Positions 50,950 through 59,587 of a stretch of DNA of 64,000 bases are shown here, in pieces. This DNA comes from Poriferisodalis sp965208925. GTDB taxonomy: Bacteria; Actinomycetota; Acidimicrobiia; Acidimicrobiales; Poriferisodalaceae. The notes beneath the pieces are model-generated. The model had not been told where the DNA came from. It saw only the letters and a program-made list of their open reading frames with translations, and searched no databases. Position numbers and translations under genes: made by a program. Where the stretch lies: positions 1,550,001 to 1,614,000 of the forward strand of contig NZ_OZ242364.1 of the NCBI RefSeq assembly GCF_965208925.1, in the 5' to 3' direction. How positions within the stretch are numbered: the stretch's first letter is position 1; every line of letters starts with the position of its first letter.

Positions 50950-53451
50950 ATGAACCCGCCTGCCGGCTCCCACAGTCAGGACTCCTCGACGGTCCACGGG
51001 GCGCTGTCGGGCTTGCGTGTCGTCGACCTGACGGGAGACGAGGGCCGATTCGGGACGAAGCTGCTGACCGAGTTGGGTGCCGATGTGGTGAGAGTGGGCA
51101 CGGGCTCGCCGGGCCTGCCGCTGGCAGATCCGGCCTCAGCGGCGCTCGGTGGGGTTGCCGACTGGTGGTACGACGGCGGCAAGCGCCGCTGCCGCCTGGA
51201 CTTGGGCACCGCCGAGGGTCGAGAGGCGTACCGTCGATTGGCTGCTGCGGCCGACGTGATTGTCGAGACCGAACGCCCTGGCCGGCTGGCCGAGTTGGGC
51301 CTCGACTACGCGGACATGAGCGCAGTCAACCCAGCACTGGTGCAGGTGTCGATCACGCCGTTCGGGCGCACCGGCCCGCGAGCACACTGGCTCGGCTCAG
51401 ACCTGGTGGCCGCCGCCATGGGCGGGATGATGGCGCTCACGGGCCTGGCTGACCGGCCGCTCAACGTGTGGGGCCGTCAGGCGTACAACTACGCGGGCTT
51501 CGTCGCAGCGACCTCCGGCGTCGCCGCGGCGACCTCAGCACGCTCGACAGGTCGGGGGGCGCACGTCGACCTGTCCGTTCACGAGACCGTCACCGGTTCC
51601 ATCGAGAACCTGTTCATGCAGTACTTCTTCGACGACCTGCTGCCCCTGCCCAAGGTGGCCCCGCGCCAGGGCGCTCTGCACTGGCTGCGTGCCTATGACC
51701 TCGCCGAGTGCACGGGGGGAGACGGCGGTTACGTCATGATCACGCCCACTCCGACGCCGGACTTGCTGCTGGAGTGGATGATCTCCACCGGGGCCGGCGA
51801 TGCCGAGAAGTGGCTGGGCCTCGAACCGGCTGAGCTGCTGCTCAGCGTGGACGAGGTGATGGACGCCGTGCGGCGGTGGATCCGGCCCCAGGATGCGCGT
51901 GAGGTGTGGTGGGAGGCGCAGGAGCGGCATGTGGCCTTCGGCGGGGTGCTCGACATCGCTGAGGTCTGCGCCAACCCGCAGTTCGCGCACCGGGAGTTCC
52001 TCGCCGACGTCCTGCCGCCCGGCGCGGCGGCAGCGAACGGTTCGCGAGTGTCAGATCGTGCTGCATCTGGCCAGCCCGGCCCGGTTCGGGTGCCGAGCCG
52101 GCTGGTTCGCTGGAGCGACGCCGGCCGAGCAGGGACAGTCCCGCCGAGTCCGCCGGCCAGTGTCGACACGCCGCTCGACGAGGTGCTCGCGTCGTGGGCG
52201 GCGCCGCCCACCGAGGCACGCAATGGCGACACCGGCAGCATGGCTGAAGCAGCGTCGACCGGGAACGACGGCGATCGGCGCCCGCTGGACGGGATCCGTG
52301 TGGCGGACTTCACCTGGGTGCTGGCCGGGCCGTCGGCCACGAAGCTGCTCGGCGACCTGGGTGCCGATGTGATCCGCATCCAGAGCGAGGAGCGCTCCAC
52401 CATCGTCAACTCCCCGGACTTCCCGTATTACTTCGTGTGGAACCGCTCCAAGCGCAGCGCCACGCTGGACATGAAGCATCCTGACGCGCTGGCGGCCGCC
52501 CGGCGGCTGATCGAGACCTGCGATGTGCTCATCGAGAACTTCAGTGCAGGGGTGCTCGACTCGTGGGGACTCGACTGGGAAACCGTGCATGAGTGGAATC
52601 CGCGGCTCGTCTACGTGACGATGTCGGGCTGCGGCCACGACGGACCGTGGCGGCATGTCATCTCGTACGCGCCGACGGTGCACGCCGTGTGCGGCATCAC
52701 GCACCTCACCAACTTCGCCGATCGCGGCGACGTCGGCCCGGGCTTCTCGCTGAACGACCACCTGGCCGGCTATGCCGCAGCAGTCTCTACCGTCGGCGCG
52801 CTGTATGCCCGTGAGCGCACCGGCGAGGGGCAGCGCATCGACATGGCGCAGCTCGAAGTCGGGACCTACTCGATCGGCGCGGCGGTCATCCGCCAGTCGG
52901 CTGGCGTGTCGCCGCCGAGCCCCGAGGGCAACCGCGACGGCATTGCAGACCATGTGCCCAACGAGGTGTATGCGACGGGTGACGGATTCGTGGCCGTCAC
53001 GGTGACCGAGCCGGCGCAGTGGCTCGGGCTGGTCGGCCTGCTCGCCGATCCCCGGCTGGACGATCCCTCGCTCGCCACCGAGGCGGCCCGGCGGGACCGC
53101 AGGTCGATGATCGACGTCGTGCTGGGGGAGTGGGCTGCTGGCCGCACCGCAGCCGAGGCGGCCGACGCCCTGCAGGGCGCAGGTGTGCCGGCGGGGCCGG
53201 TGCAGAGCTCCCACCAGCTATTCGCCGACGATCCCCAGCATGCTGCTCGTGCCTTCTGGCAAGCCGTCGATCACGCAGTCTTCGGCGAGCGGACCGTCGA
53301 CGCATTCGCCGGGTTGTGGAACGGCCAGCGTTGGACGCCCCGCCATCTCAGCCCCGCGTACCTGGGGGAGCACAACTTCGAGGTGTGGGCCGAAACCGGC
53401 TACTCGCCGGAGGAGATCGCCGAGGGCATCGGCGACGGCCTGTTCCGCTGA
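50950..53451 (+). CDS. Double-domain CaiB/BaiF (class III) CoA-transferase
   Basis: 833 residues with two CaiB/BaiF domains, ~15-400 and ~435-825. Domain openings are LRVVDLTGDEGRFGTKLL...LGADVVRVG and IRVADFTWVLAGPSATKLL...LGADVIRIQ. The catalytic aspartate is present in the second domain (LNDHLAG, D603). In the first it is tyrosine (YNYAG, Y179, aligned to D-x-x-A-G). The N-terminal half is therefore probably not a transferase on its own. It moves CoA between unknown acids. It has the same architecture as the protein at 10624-13026 and is probably an old duplicate. A strong hairpin follows the stop. Confidence 0.87.
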   Translation: MNPPAGSHSQDSSTVHGALSGLRVVDLTGDEGRFGTKLLTELGADVVRVGTGSPGLPLADPASAALGGVADWWYDGGKRRCRLDLGTAEGREAYRRLAAAADVIVETERPGRLAELGLDYADMSAVNPALVQVSITPFGRTGPRAHWLGSDLVAAAMGGMMALTGLADRPLNVWGRQAYNYAGFVAATSGVAAATSARSTGRGAHVDLSVHETVTGSIENLFMQYFFDDLLPLPKVAPRQGALHWLRAYDLAECTGGDGGYVMITPTPTPDLLLEWMISTGAGDAEKWLGLEPAELLLSVDEVMDAVRRWIRPQDAREVWWEAQERHVAFGGVLDIAEVCANPQFAHREFLADVLPPGAAAANGSRVSDRAASGQPGPVRVPSRLVRWSDAGRAGTVPPSPPASVDTPLDEVLASWAAPPTEARNGDTGSMAEAASTGNDGDRRPLDGIRVADFTWVLAGPSATKLLGDLGADVIRIQSEERSTIVNSPDFPYYFVWNRSKRSATLDMKHPDALAAARRLIETCDVLIENFSAGVLDSWGLDWETVHEWNPRLVYVTMSGCGHDGPWRHVISYAPTVHAVCGITHLTNFADRGDVGPGFSLNDHLAGYAAAVSTVGALYARERTGEGQRIDMAQLEVGTYSIGAAVIRQSAGVSPPSPEGNRDGIADHVPNEVYATGDGFVAVTVTEPAQWLGLVGLLADPRLDDPSLATEAARRDRRSMIDVVLGEWAAGRTAAEAADALQGAGVPAGPVQSSHQLFADDPQHAARAFWQAVDHAVFGERTVDAFAGLWNGQRWTPRHLSPAYLGEHNFEVWAETGYSPEEIAEGIGDGLFR

Positions 53452-53484
53452 GCCAAGACCCACTCGGCAGATCGCATCCGAAGA

Positions 53485-53517
53485 ATCGGCGGAAGGCCAA
53501 AGAATGCCTCCGCCGAT
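53485..53517 (+). terminator. Stem-loop after the CoA-transferase gene
   Basis: ATCGGCGGAAGGC pairs with GCCTCCGCCGAT through a 12-bp stem with one bulged A and an 8-base loop. It lies 34 bases after the stop of the double CaiB/BaiF gene. It lacks a T-tract. Confidence 0.5.
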
Positions 53518-53555
53518 GAGTCATCGCGCCTCATGTGTGAATCAAATTGGAGAAG

Positions 53556-53583
53556 TTGACCCAATCTCTTCATGGGTTATGCT
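53556..53583 (+). promoter_or_regulatory. Predicted sigma-70-type promoter of the secreted protein
   Basis: TTGACC at 53556-53561 and TATGCT at 53578-53583 are separated by 16 bases and lie ~30 bases before the ATG at 53613. TGACCCA and TGGGTTA form an inverted repeat across the spacer, a possible operator. Both calls rest on pattern only. Confidence 0.4.
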
Positions 53584-53612
53584 GACCCGTCATCGCCATG
53601 GAGGTAGAGCGA

Positions 53613-54236
53613 ATGAGATTCAAGCTACGGGTCGTATGCGGAGTGGCCGTGCTCAGTGCGGTGACGTTGGCCGCTTGGACGGTGTCACCTGCATCGGCTG
53701 CCGACGGACCCGCCGTGGGTCAATCGGGGAAGTCGTCCGGCGAACCCATTGTCGCCGGAATAGCGCCAGCTCCAGCGCCGGAGACCAGCGGCGGCGACTT
53801 GGACGGCTGGTTGAATCCACGAGGAGGCGCCGGAATAGCGGGTGGTTCGTGGCCCTATCTTGGCTGCCACATCTATGGCAGCAGCGACTACATCCACGAT
53901 TCTCGTAACCCACCTGGCGATGTTGCAGTCAAAGCCTTCTGGGATGAGTACTCCATTGATGCATGCCCCGATACTGCGTATGTGACAGTTGATCTGGAGG
54001 CGTACTACTGTTTCCGCGACTATTCGCACTGCTGGTATGAATCCAAGGGCTCAAGGACTAGCGAAGCTCGACCGGAAGAACGTGTATCGCTACACGTCAC
54101 GTGTGATCAACCGTCAGTTAGGCAGAGTTGGCGTTCTGTGGTGTCGGTGAAGATTGATGTTCCTGGCTTTCGGGACATTCATGCGGGGCCGACCGAAACG
54201 CATCGTGCGGATTTGGACTGCTCGGTTAGTTACTAG
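53613..54236 (+). CDS. Secreted protein of unknown function
   Basis: 207 residues from the ATG at 53613, chosen over 53598 because GGAGG lies at ~53600-53604. A classical signal peptide (VVCGVAVLSAVTLAAWTV, cleavage near SPASA-A) is followed by a Gly/Pro/Ser-rich segment to about 80. The mature domain has six or so cysteines (LGCHIYG, DACPDTAYV, YYCFRDY, HCWYESK, VTCDQ, LDCSVSY), suggesting disulfides outside the cell. No enzymatic motif or known family is recognised. It is preceded by a plausible promoter and terminator and so stands as its own unit. Confidence 0.62.
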   Translation: MRFKLRVVCGVAVLSAVTLAAWTVSPASAADGPAVGQSGKSSGEPIVAGIAPAPAPETSGGDLDGWLNPRGGAGIAGGSWPYLGCHIYGSSDYIHDSRNPPGDVAVKAFWDEYSIDACPDTAYVTVDLEAYYCFRDYSHCWYESKGSRTSEARPEERVSLHVTCDQPSVRQSWRSVVSVKIDVPGFRDIHAGPTETHRADLDCSVSY

Positions 54237-54250
54237 GCTCCTAATTGGAA

Positions 54251-54883
54251 ATGGCGAGACACAGGGATGATGGAGTGCACGGTGGTCCACACGCGGTAGC
54301 GAAGTTGTTGGTCGTGTGCGAACTTGCTGGTGATGACGACCACGCCGGCGCCGTTGAAGCAGAAGCGGACGCGTCACCCCAAAGCGATGTGGCACACTCG
54401 GGCACACAAGCCTCTTTGGCGCAACTAGTGACATCACGTTCCGGTACGCCTCCGTCGAATCCTCAAGTTGTACCGGCAGTCGAAATCGGTGTGAAGGCAC
54501 GACGCGCGAGCGCTGCAGTCCGTGTCGAGCTATCCGAGTACGTCGTGCTCGATGACGGACAGAAAATACTCATACGTAACGACCGAGGTCTCGGCCTGGG
54601 CGAGAATCGGTTCAATATATGGCAGCGCTGGAACGAAGATCGATTGACGCAGTTCATCTGCGAGTACATCGTCGAAGACCACAATGAGAACCTGACGGTC
54701 GGCGATTGGATGATGGAACAGTTGGAGCGTTCGCATCAACTAACCATCGACAGAGGTTCCCTGCAGGAAGTCTTGTCCGCGTCGCCGACGGTCGAGTTTG
54801 GTAACGAGATTCAGGCAAAGTGGCGAGAACTAGCTGTAGTGCCCATGGACGTTGTTGACGGTTCTGGTCTTGGGATGAGTTGA
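54251..54883 (+). CDS. Hypothetical protein with C terminus altered by an IS481 insertion
   Basis: About 210 residues, not recognised. The first ~85 residues have low-complexity character and the start is uncertain. The second half (RVELSEYVVLDDGQKILIRN, FNIWQRWNEDRLTQFICEYI) looks like a real folded domain with a conserved-hypothetical flavour. The IS481 element enters 18 bases before the end of the ancestral gene. The frame now reads AVVPMDVVDGSGLGMS into the IS left end and stops at 54883. Joining the flanks across one target copy gives ...KWRELAT followed by TGA, so only the last residues were changed. Confidence 0.5.
   Translation: MARHRDDGVHGGPHAVAKLLVVCELAGDDDHAGAVEAEADASPQSDVAHSGTQASLAQLVTSRSGTPPSNPQVVPAVEIGVKARRASAAVRVELSEYVVLDDGQKILIRNDRGLGLGENRFNIWQRWNEDRLTQFICEYIVEDHNENLTVGDWMMEQLERSHQLTIDRGSLQEVLSASPTVEFGNEIQAKWRELAVVPMDVVDGSGLGMS
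54829..54834. repeat. Left target-site duplication (ACTAGC)
   Basis: ACTAGC directly precedes the left inverted repeat and recurs at 55919-55924. It fits the NCTAGN target consensus known for IS481 of Bordetella. Confidence 0.85.
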
Positions 54884-55918
54884 GCCTCCGTGGCAGTGTG
54901 GGGTCTGTTGGGATCCCGTCTGCGAACGGAGGCTCAGTGATCGACAGTAGTGCAGTGGCGGTGCGGCGGGCTGCGCCGCGGCCGAGGCTGTCGCCGCATT
55001 CTCGGCTGGTGATGGTGGAGCGGGTGGCGGCTGGCCAGTCCAAGACGGCGGTGGCGGCTCAGATGGGCTGCGCCCGTCAGACGGTGGACAAGTGGGTGAA
55101 GCGCTACCAGGCCGAAGGGCGAGCTGGCCTCGAGGACCGGTCGAGCCGGCCCGTCAGCTCGCCGGCCCGCACTCCGGGGCGGGTCGAGCAGAGGATCTGC
55201 TCGCTGCGGCGCCGGGAGCGGCTCGGCCCGGCGCGGCTGGCCGCGCGGGTGGGCGTGCCGGCGTCGACGGTGCATCGGGTGCTGGTGCGCCACGGCCTGA
55301 ACCGGCTGAGCTGGATCGACCGGCCCACCGGTGAGCGGGTGCGCCGCTATGAGAAGGCCCATGCGGGCGAGCTGGTCCATATCGACGTGAAGAAGGTCGC
55401 CAAGGTGCCCCCCGGCGGGGGCTGGCGCGTCCACGGCCGCGGCTCGGCCAAGGCCAAGCGCGCCAAGCGCAAACGGCGGGGATACACCTACCTGCATGTC
55501 GCTGTGGACGATCACTCCCGCGTCGCCTACGTCGAGGCCCACGACAACGAACGCGCTGTCACCGCGGCGGCGTTCTGGCGCAACGCCCGCGACTGGTTCG
55601 ACCGGCTCAACGTCGGCATCGACGCCGTCATGACCGACAACGCCAAGAACTTCACGTCCGACAAGTTCGCCGAGGCACTCGCCGAGAACCGCACCAAACA
55701 CCGGCTCACCCGCCCCTACCGGCCTCAGACCAACGGCAAAGTCGAACGGTTCAACCGCACCATGGCCGAAGAATTCCTCTACAACCACAAATTCCGCTCA
55801 GAACCCGACCGCCGCCGACGCCTCCAGAACTGGGTCCACACCTACAATCTCCACCGACACCACACCGCCATCGCAGGCACACCCGCCAGCCGCGTCAACA
55901 ACCTCTGTGGTCATTACA
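54835..55918 (+). mobile_element. Complete IS481-family insertion sequence, 1084 bp
   Basis: Terminal inverted repeats of 26 bases lie at 54835-54860 (TGTAGTGCCCATGGACGTTG...) and 55893-55918 (complement TGTAATGACCACAGAGGTTG...), 21 of 26 matching, with GTTGTTGACG identical. The element is flanked by the 6-bp direct repeat ACTAGC. It carries one transposase gene. Intact ends, an intact open frame and a perfect target duplication indicate a recent and possibly still active insertion. Confidence 0.88.
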
Positions 55919-55923
55919 ACTAG
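54937..55923 (+). CDS. IS481-family DDE transposase
   Basis: 328 residues from the GTG at 54937, which has GGAGG four bases upstream (the frame is open from 54880). An N-terminal helix-turn-helix (MVERVAAGQSKTAVAAQMGC; TVDKWVKRYQAEGRAGL) precedes the rve/DDE core. The catalytic residues are D in ELVHIDVKK, D in VMTDNAKNF and E in TNGKVERFNRT. It cuts and joins the element ends. The stop codon TAG (55921-55923) lies outside the element in the right target duplication, so the element has no stop of its own. Confidence 0.9.
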   Translation: MIDSSAVAVRRAAPRPRLSPHSRLVMVERVAAGQSKTAVAAQMGCARQTVDKWVKRYQAEGRAGLEDRSSRPVSSPARTPGRVEQRICSLRRRERLGPARLAARVGVPASTVHRVLVRHGLNRLSWIDRPTGERVRRYEKAHAGELVHIDVKKVAKVPPGGGWRVHGRGSAKAKRAKRKRRGYTYLHVAVDDHSRVAYVEAHDNERAVTAAAFWRNARDWFDRLNVGIDAVMTDNAKNFTSDKFAEALAENRTKHRLTRPYRPQTNGKVERFNRTMAEEFLYNHKFRSEPDRRRRLQNWVHTYNLHRHHTAIAGTPASRVNNLCGHYN

Positions 55924-55924
55924 C
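55919..55924. repeat. Right target-site duplication (ACTAGC)
   Basis: Exact copy of 54829-54834 directly after the right inverted repeat. Its TAG serves as the transposase stop codon. Confidence 0.85.
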
Positions 55925-56029
55925 TACCTGATTCTTTGACGGCAGACAAAGTTGCCCTCCAGCTAACTGGTTGTCCAAGGCCCCGGACTGCGCGCTTGGA
56001 CGCGCCCGGCAGATCACATCCGGCGATCG

Positions 56030-56530
56030 TCAGCCGGCAGCGATCTCGGCGATGAGGGTCAGCACGGCGTCGGAGGTCTCGCGGTCCTGCTCGATCCGAT
56101 CTGCGGTCGCAAAGGTGATCTTGCGGGCGACGCGCACGCCGGCGTCGCTCACCGCAGCGATGTGGGCCCGGTCCTGCCCTCGTCGAGGCGGGTCGGTCAC
56201 CAGCGCCGCAGTGCAGGAGATGCCCGCCAGCGGCCACGGCTCGGTGCCCGGCTTGGGCGTCGAGACCAGGTGCTGTGCCCGGGCCAGGCAACCGTCAGCC
56301 ATCGCGAGTGCCGCCTCGTCGGATACGTGCGGCTCGAGCTCGGAACCCATCAGCTCGTACAGCGACCTCACCGAATAGGGCACCGACGCCTCCAGGATCG
56401 TGCGGGAGCCACCGGGGATCGTCAGCAGGTCGCTTACCGCCAACATGCCGCCGCCGGTGACCGCCAGCACAATCCGCAAGGGCGAGTCATGGATCGCCCG
56501 GACAAGAGCCAGTCGCTCGTCAGCTGTCAT
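56030..56530 (-). CDS. CinA-like (nicotinamide-nucleotide amidohydrolase domain) protein
   Basis: 166 residues, the size of stand-alone CinA C-terminal proteins. VLAVTGGGMLAVSDLLTIPG, SRTILEASVPYS and ALVTDPPRRGQDRAHIA resemble the family, which hydrolyses NMN to nicotinate mononucleotide or acts in related salvage. The catalytic serine region is GGGSRT-like here (IPGGSRTIL). It diverges from the first adenine methylase gene with ~212 bases between starts. A similar 5' end (MTxDERL) recurs at the second methylase locus, so the duplicated unit reaches into this gene. Confidence 0.65.
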   Translation of the reverse strand: MTADERLALVRAIHDSPLRIVLAVTGGGMLAVSDLLTIPGGSRTILEASVPYSVRSLYELMGSELEPHVSDEAALAMADGCLARAQHLVSTPKPGTEPWPLAGISCTAALVTDPPRRGQDRAHIAAVSDAGVRVARKITFATADRIEQDRETSDAVLTLIAEIAAG

Positions 56531-56741
56531 GTTTCCGCCCTGTTGTGCCTGGCGTTGCCCGCCGTGCCTGCAATCCGGCCTGTTCGTTCGAAAAGGAGCC
56601 GTAATCGCTGAATCCAGCGCCGAGTATCGCTGCTAGCCGTCGCATTCGACACCGCGCAGCAACGAACAATTGTGACACCCCTCCTAGAGGATGCCGAGTG
56701 ACAGATAGGCAGCACGTTCGTCGCTGCGCGGGAGGTGCATT

Positions 56742-58469
56742 GTGCGAGCATTCGGCGGGATGGCAGCTAGTTCGAGCAAGACGTCGATCGCCGATGTGGG
56801 CGAGGTCGGCATCGACGATGAGCAGGCGCTGTGCGCCGCCGCATGGATGTTGGCGCGTGGCGGTGCGCTCGCCGAACTGAGCGAGGCCGAAGCGTCGCTG
56901 CTTCGTGCTACGTCGGAAGTGCATTCGCCGGTAGCGCTGGACTTCCTACGGGCGGCGGTCCACGCGGGCGGCGACCCGTTGGGCACGGCCTTCCTGCGAC
57001 TGCGTTCGGCCGAACGCCGTCGTCAACAGGGCGCGACGTACACCCCGACTGTGCTGGTGAAACTGATGTCGGACTGGTTGGTCAGCTACAGGCGGCCGGG
57101 GCGCGTGGTTGACCCAGGCGCTGGTTCGGGGCGCTTCCTGTGCGCGACTGGACTCTCGCTGCCGAACGCGGAACTTGTGGCAATTGAACTCGATCCGTTG
57201 GCTGCACTAATCGCCCGCGCGAACCTGACAGTTCTTGGGCTCGACGGGCGATCGCAGATGCACATGTGTGACTACCGAGCGGTGCAGTTGCCGCCGACGA
57301 GCGGCCCGACGGCGTTCATCGGCAACCCGCCGTACGTGCGGCATCACGGCATCTCACCGGAATGGAAGGACTGGCTTCGTCGGCGCGCCGCTGAGTTGAA
57401 CTTGAAGGCGTCGGCACTCTCGGGATTGCACGTGCATTTTCTGCTCGCAACTGCGCACTTAGCGCGCGACGGCGACTATGGCGTGTTCGTCACGTCGTCC
57501 GAATGGCTGGATGTCGGCTATGGACACATAGCGCGCGAACTGGTCACCGGCCCCTTGGGTGGTCTGTCCGTACACATCTTGGATGCTCGAGAGCGTGCCT
57601 TCGCCGACGCTATGACGACGGCAACCGTGACAGCGTTCGAAGTCGGCCAGCAACGGCGCCAGGTTCGGATACGCAAGGTTGCTTCGACCGATGATCTGCG
57701 AGGACTGCGTGGGGGCACGCAATTCGGTCGTGCAGAACTGCGTTCGACGTCGCGCTGGTCGTCGCTGCTGGAGCCACGAGTCTCGGTGCCACGCGAGTTC
57801 GTGCCGCTAGGAGAGCTGTGCCGGGTTCATCGCGGGACGGCCACAGGCGCAAACGCAGTGTGGGTGACTGATCAGAACGATCCGCGGCTCCCCGCAGAGG
57901 TGCTTCGGCCAACGGTGACTAAGGCATGGGAGCTCTTCGCCCTCGATTCAGCGGTTCTCAGCGAAGATCGCGATTTGCGGGCTGTCATCGAGCTGCCTGC
58001 CGACTTAGACGTATTCGACGAGGATGACCGAGCGCTGGTTGACGCATTTCTCCAGACTGCGTGCAGCGCTGGTGTTGCCGACGGCTACATCGCGCGTCAT
58101 CGACGCTCGTGGTGGTCGGTCAAACTGCGGAGTCCGGCACCCATCCTGGCTACATACATGGCTCGCCGATCGCCAACGTTCGTGCGAAACCTTGTCGCGG
58201 CTCGGAACCTCAACAACGTGCATGGCCTCTACCCGGTCGAGCCGCTATCGGACGCAGCGCTGTGCAGGCTGGCCGGCGCTCTGCGTACACAAGCCAGCAC
58301 GAGGGGTGGACGCGCGTACGCTGGCGGCCTCGTCAAGTTCGAGCCCAAGGAGATGGAGCAGATAATGGTTCCGCCTCCGAGTTGGCTCGAATCGAGCGAG
58401 CCGCTGGCATCCTTGGGGGTGAAAGGCGAGGTCGGTGGCGACCGAGTCGCGGTACCTGGGGGTTTCTGA
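56742..58469 (+). CDS. N6-adenine DNA methylase (M.SalI/M.XamI-like), copy 1
   Basis: 575 residues with a GTG start after GGAGGTG. QGATYTPTVLVKLMSDWL leads to motif I (VVDPGAGSGRFL, ~125) and motif IV NPPY (FIGNPPYVRHH, ~190), a gamma-class N6-adenine methylase. The C-terminal ~300 residues should contain target recognition. It protects DNA from a cognate nuclease. It is the first gene of a tight operon with ATGA-type overlaps into the C5 methylase and the HgiDII-like nuclease. It is closely similar along its whole length to the protein at 62122-63795. Confidence 0.84.
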   Translation: MRAFGGMAASSSKTSIADVGEVGIDDEQALCAAAWMLARGGALAELSEAEASLLRATSEVHSPVALDFLRAAVHAGGDPLGTAFLRLRSAERRRQQGATYTPTVLVKLMSDWLVSYRRPGRVVDPGAGSGRFLCATGLSLPNAELVAIELDPLAALIARANLTVLGLDGRSQMHMCDYRAVQLPPTSGPTAFIGNPPYVRHHGISPEWKDWLRRRAAELNLKASALSGLHVHFLLATAHLARDGDYGVFVTSSEWLDVGYGHIARELVTGPLGGLSVHILDARERAFADAMTTATVTAFEVGQQRRQVRIRKVASTDDLRGLRGGTQFGRAELRSTSRWSSLLEPRVSVPREFVPLGELCRVHRGTATGANAVWVTDQNDPRLPAEVLRPTVTKAWELFALDSAVLSEDRDLRAVIELPADLDVFDEDDRALVDAFLQTACSAGVADGYIARHRRSWWSVKLRSPAPILATYMARRSPTFVRNLVAARNLNNVHGLYPVEPLSDAALCRLAGALRTQASTRGGRAYAGGLVKFEPKEMEQIMVPPPSWLESSEPLASLGVKGEVGGDRVAVPGGF

Positions 58470-59587
58470 TGGATGCGGACGACCCGCACGCGAACCCAAA
58501 CGGTTCGGTGGTGCCGAGCAGCGATGCAGTTGCCTCTTCCGCTGGCATAGCCGCAGTTGACCTCTTCTGTGGAATCGGAGGCTTGTCGTACGGTTTGGCG
58601 TCCGCCGGGGTCGAAGTGGTAGCAGGCATCGACGTAGACGGTTCCTGCAAGTTTCCTTTCGAGGCCAACGTGAGCGGCGCGCAGTTCATCGAGCGGGACG
58701 TCCGCGACGTCACGGCTGAGGACCTGTCCAGCCTGTGGCCCGAGGGCGCGACGAGGCTCTTGGCCGGTTGCGCACCGTGCCAGCCGTTCTCTTCGTATCG
58801 AAAGGATGTCCGCCCGTCCAATGATCATCGTTGGGAACTCCTGAACGAGTTCGGCCGCCTGGTCGAAGAGACGCAACCCGAGTTCGTCACGACTGAGAAC
58901 GTCCCCCGCATCGAAAGCAAGGCCGTTTTCGCCGAATTCGTGGCGATGCTCGAAGACCTCGACTACTCCGTGGACAGCGATGTCCGCAGGTGTACCGACT
59001 ACGGACTTCCTCAAAATCGCCGCCGCCTCGTGCTGGTGGCTTCCCGGGTCGGCACCGCCGCAGTCCCGGCTGGAGACCAGAGCGATCAGCCCTCCCCGAC
59101 CGTCCGGCAGGCAATCGGGAACCTTCCCGCTATTGAGGCTGGCAGCGCTCACGACACCGACCCTGTGCACCGCAGTCGGGGCCTGTCGGCGCGCAACCGG
59201 GAGAGGATGGAAGCATCTACACCGGGTGGCACGTGGCGCGACTGGGATGAGCAACTGCGCGCCCCGTGTCATCGCCGTGCCAGCGGCGCTGCGTTCAAGA
59301 ACGTCTACGCCCGCATGGAATGGGACAAGCCATCTCCAACGATCACGACCTACTTCCACAACTTCGGAGCCGGCCGCTTCGGCCACCCAGAGCAGCACCG
59401 CACGATCTCCGTGCGGGAGGCTGCCATTCTCCAGGGCTTTCCCGACGATTACCGGTTCGTGCCAGATGGCGAGGCTGCGCCGTTGACGACACTAGGCAGA
59501 CACATCGGCAACGCCGTCCCGCCACCGTTAGGAGAAGCCATAGGCAGGTCTATGCTCGAAACACTGATCGGGGCCGGCAATCCATGA
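58469..59587 (+). CDS. C5-cytosine DNA methylase
   Basis: 372 residues from the ATG at 58469, overlapping the previous stop (TGATG); the open frame before it is a shadow. The ordered C5 motifs are clear: I AVDLFCGIGGLSYGL, IV GCAPCQPFSSY with the catalytic cysteine, VI TENVPRIES, VIII QNRRRLVLVAS, IX REAAILQGFP and X IGNAVPPPLGEAI. It would modify the same site as the following nuclease. HgiDII/BbrUII-type systems normally use a C5 enzyme, so this is the expected partner and the adenine methylase is the extra member. Confidence 0.92.
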   Translation: MDADDPHANPNGSVVPSSDAVASSAGIAAVDLFCGIGGLSYGLASAGVEVVAGIDVDGSCKFPFEANVSGAQFIERDVRDVTAEDLSSLWPEGATRLLAGCAPCQPFSSYRKDVRPSNDHRWELLNEFGRLVEETQPEFVTTENVPRIESKAVFAEFVAMLEDLDYSVDSDVRRCTDYGLPQNRRRLVLVASRVGTAAVPAGDQSDQPSPTVRQAIGNLPAIEAGSAHDTDPVHRSRGLSARNRERMEASTPGGTWRDWDEQLRAPCHRRASGAAFKNVYARMEWDKPSPTITTYFHNFGAGRFGHPEQHRTISVREAAILQGFPDDYRFVPDGEAAPLTTLGRHIGNAVPPPLGEAIGRSMLETLIGAGNP

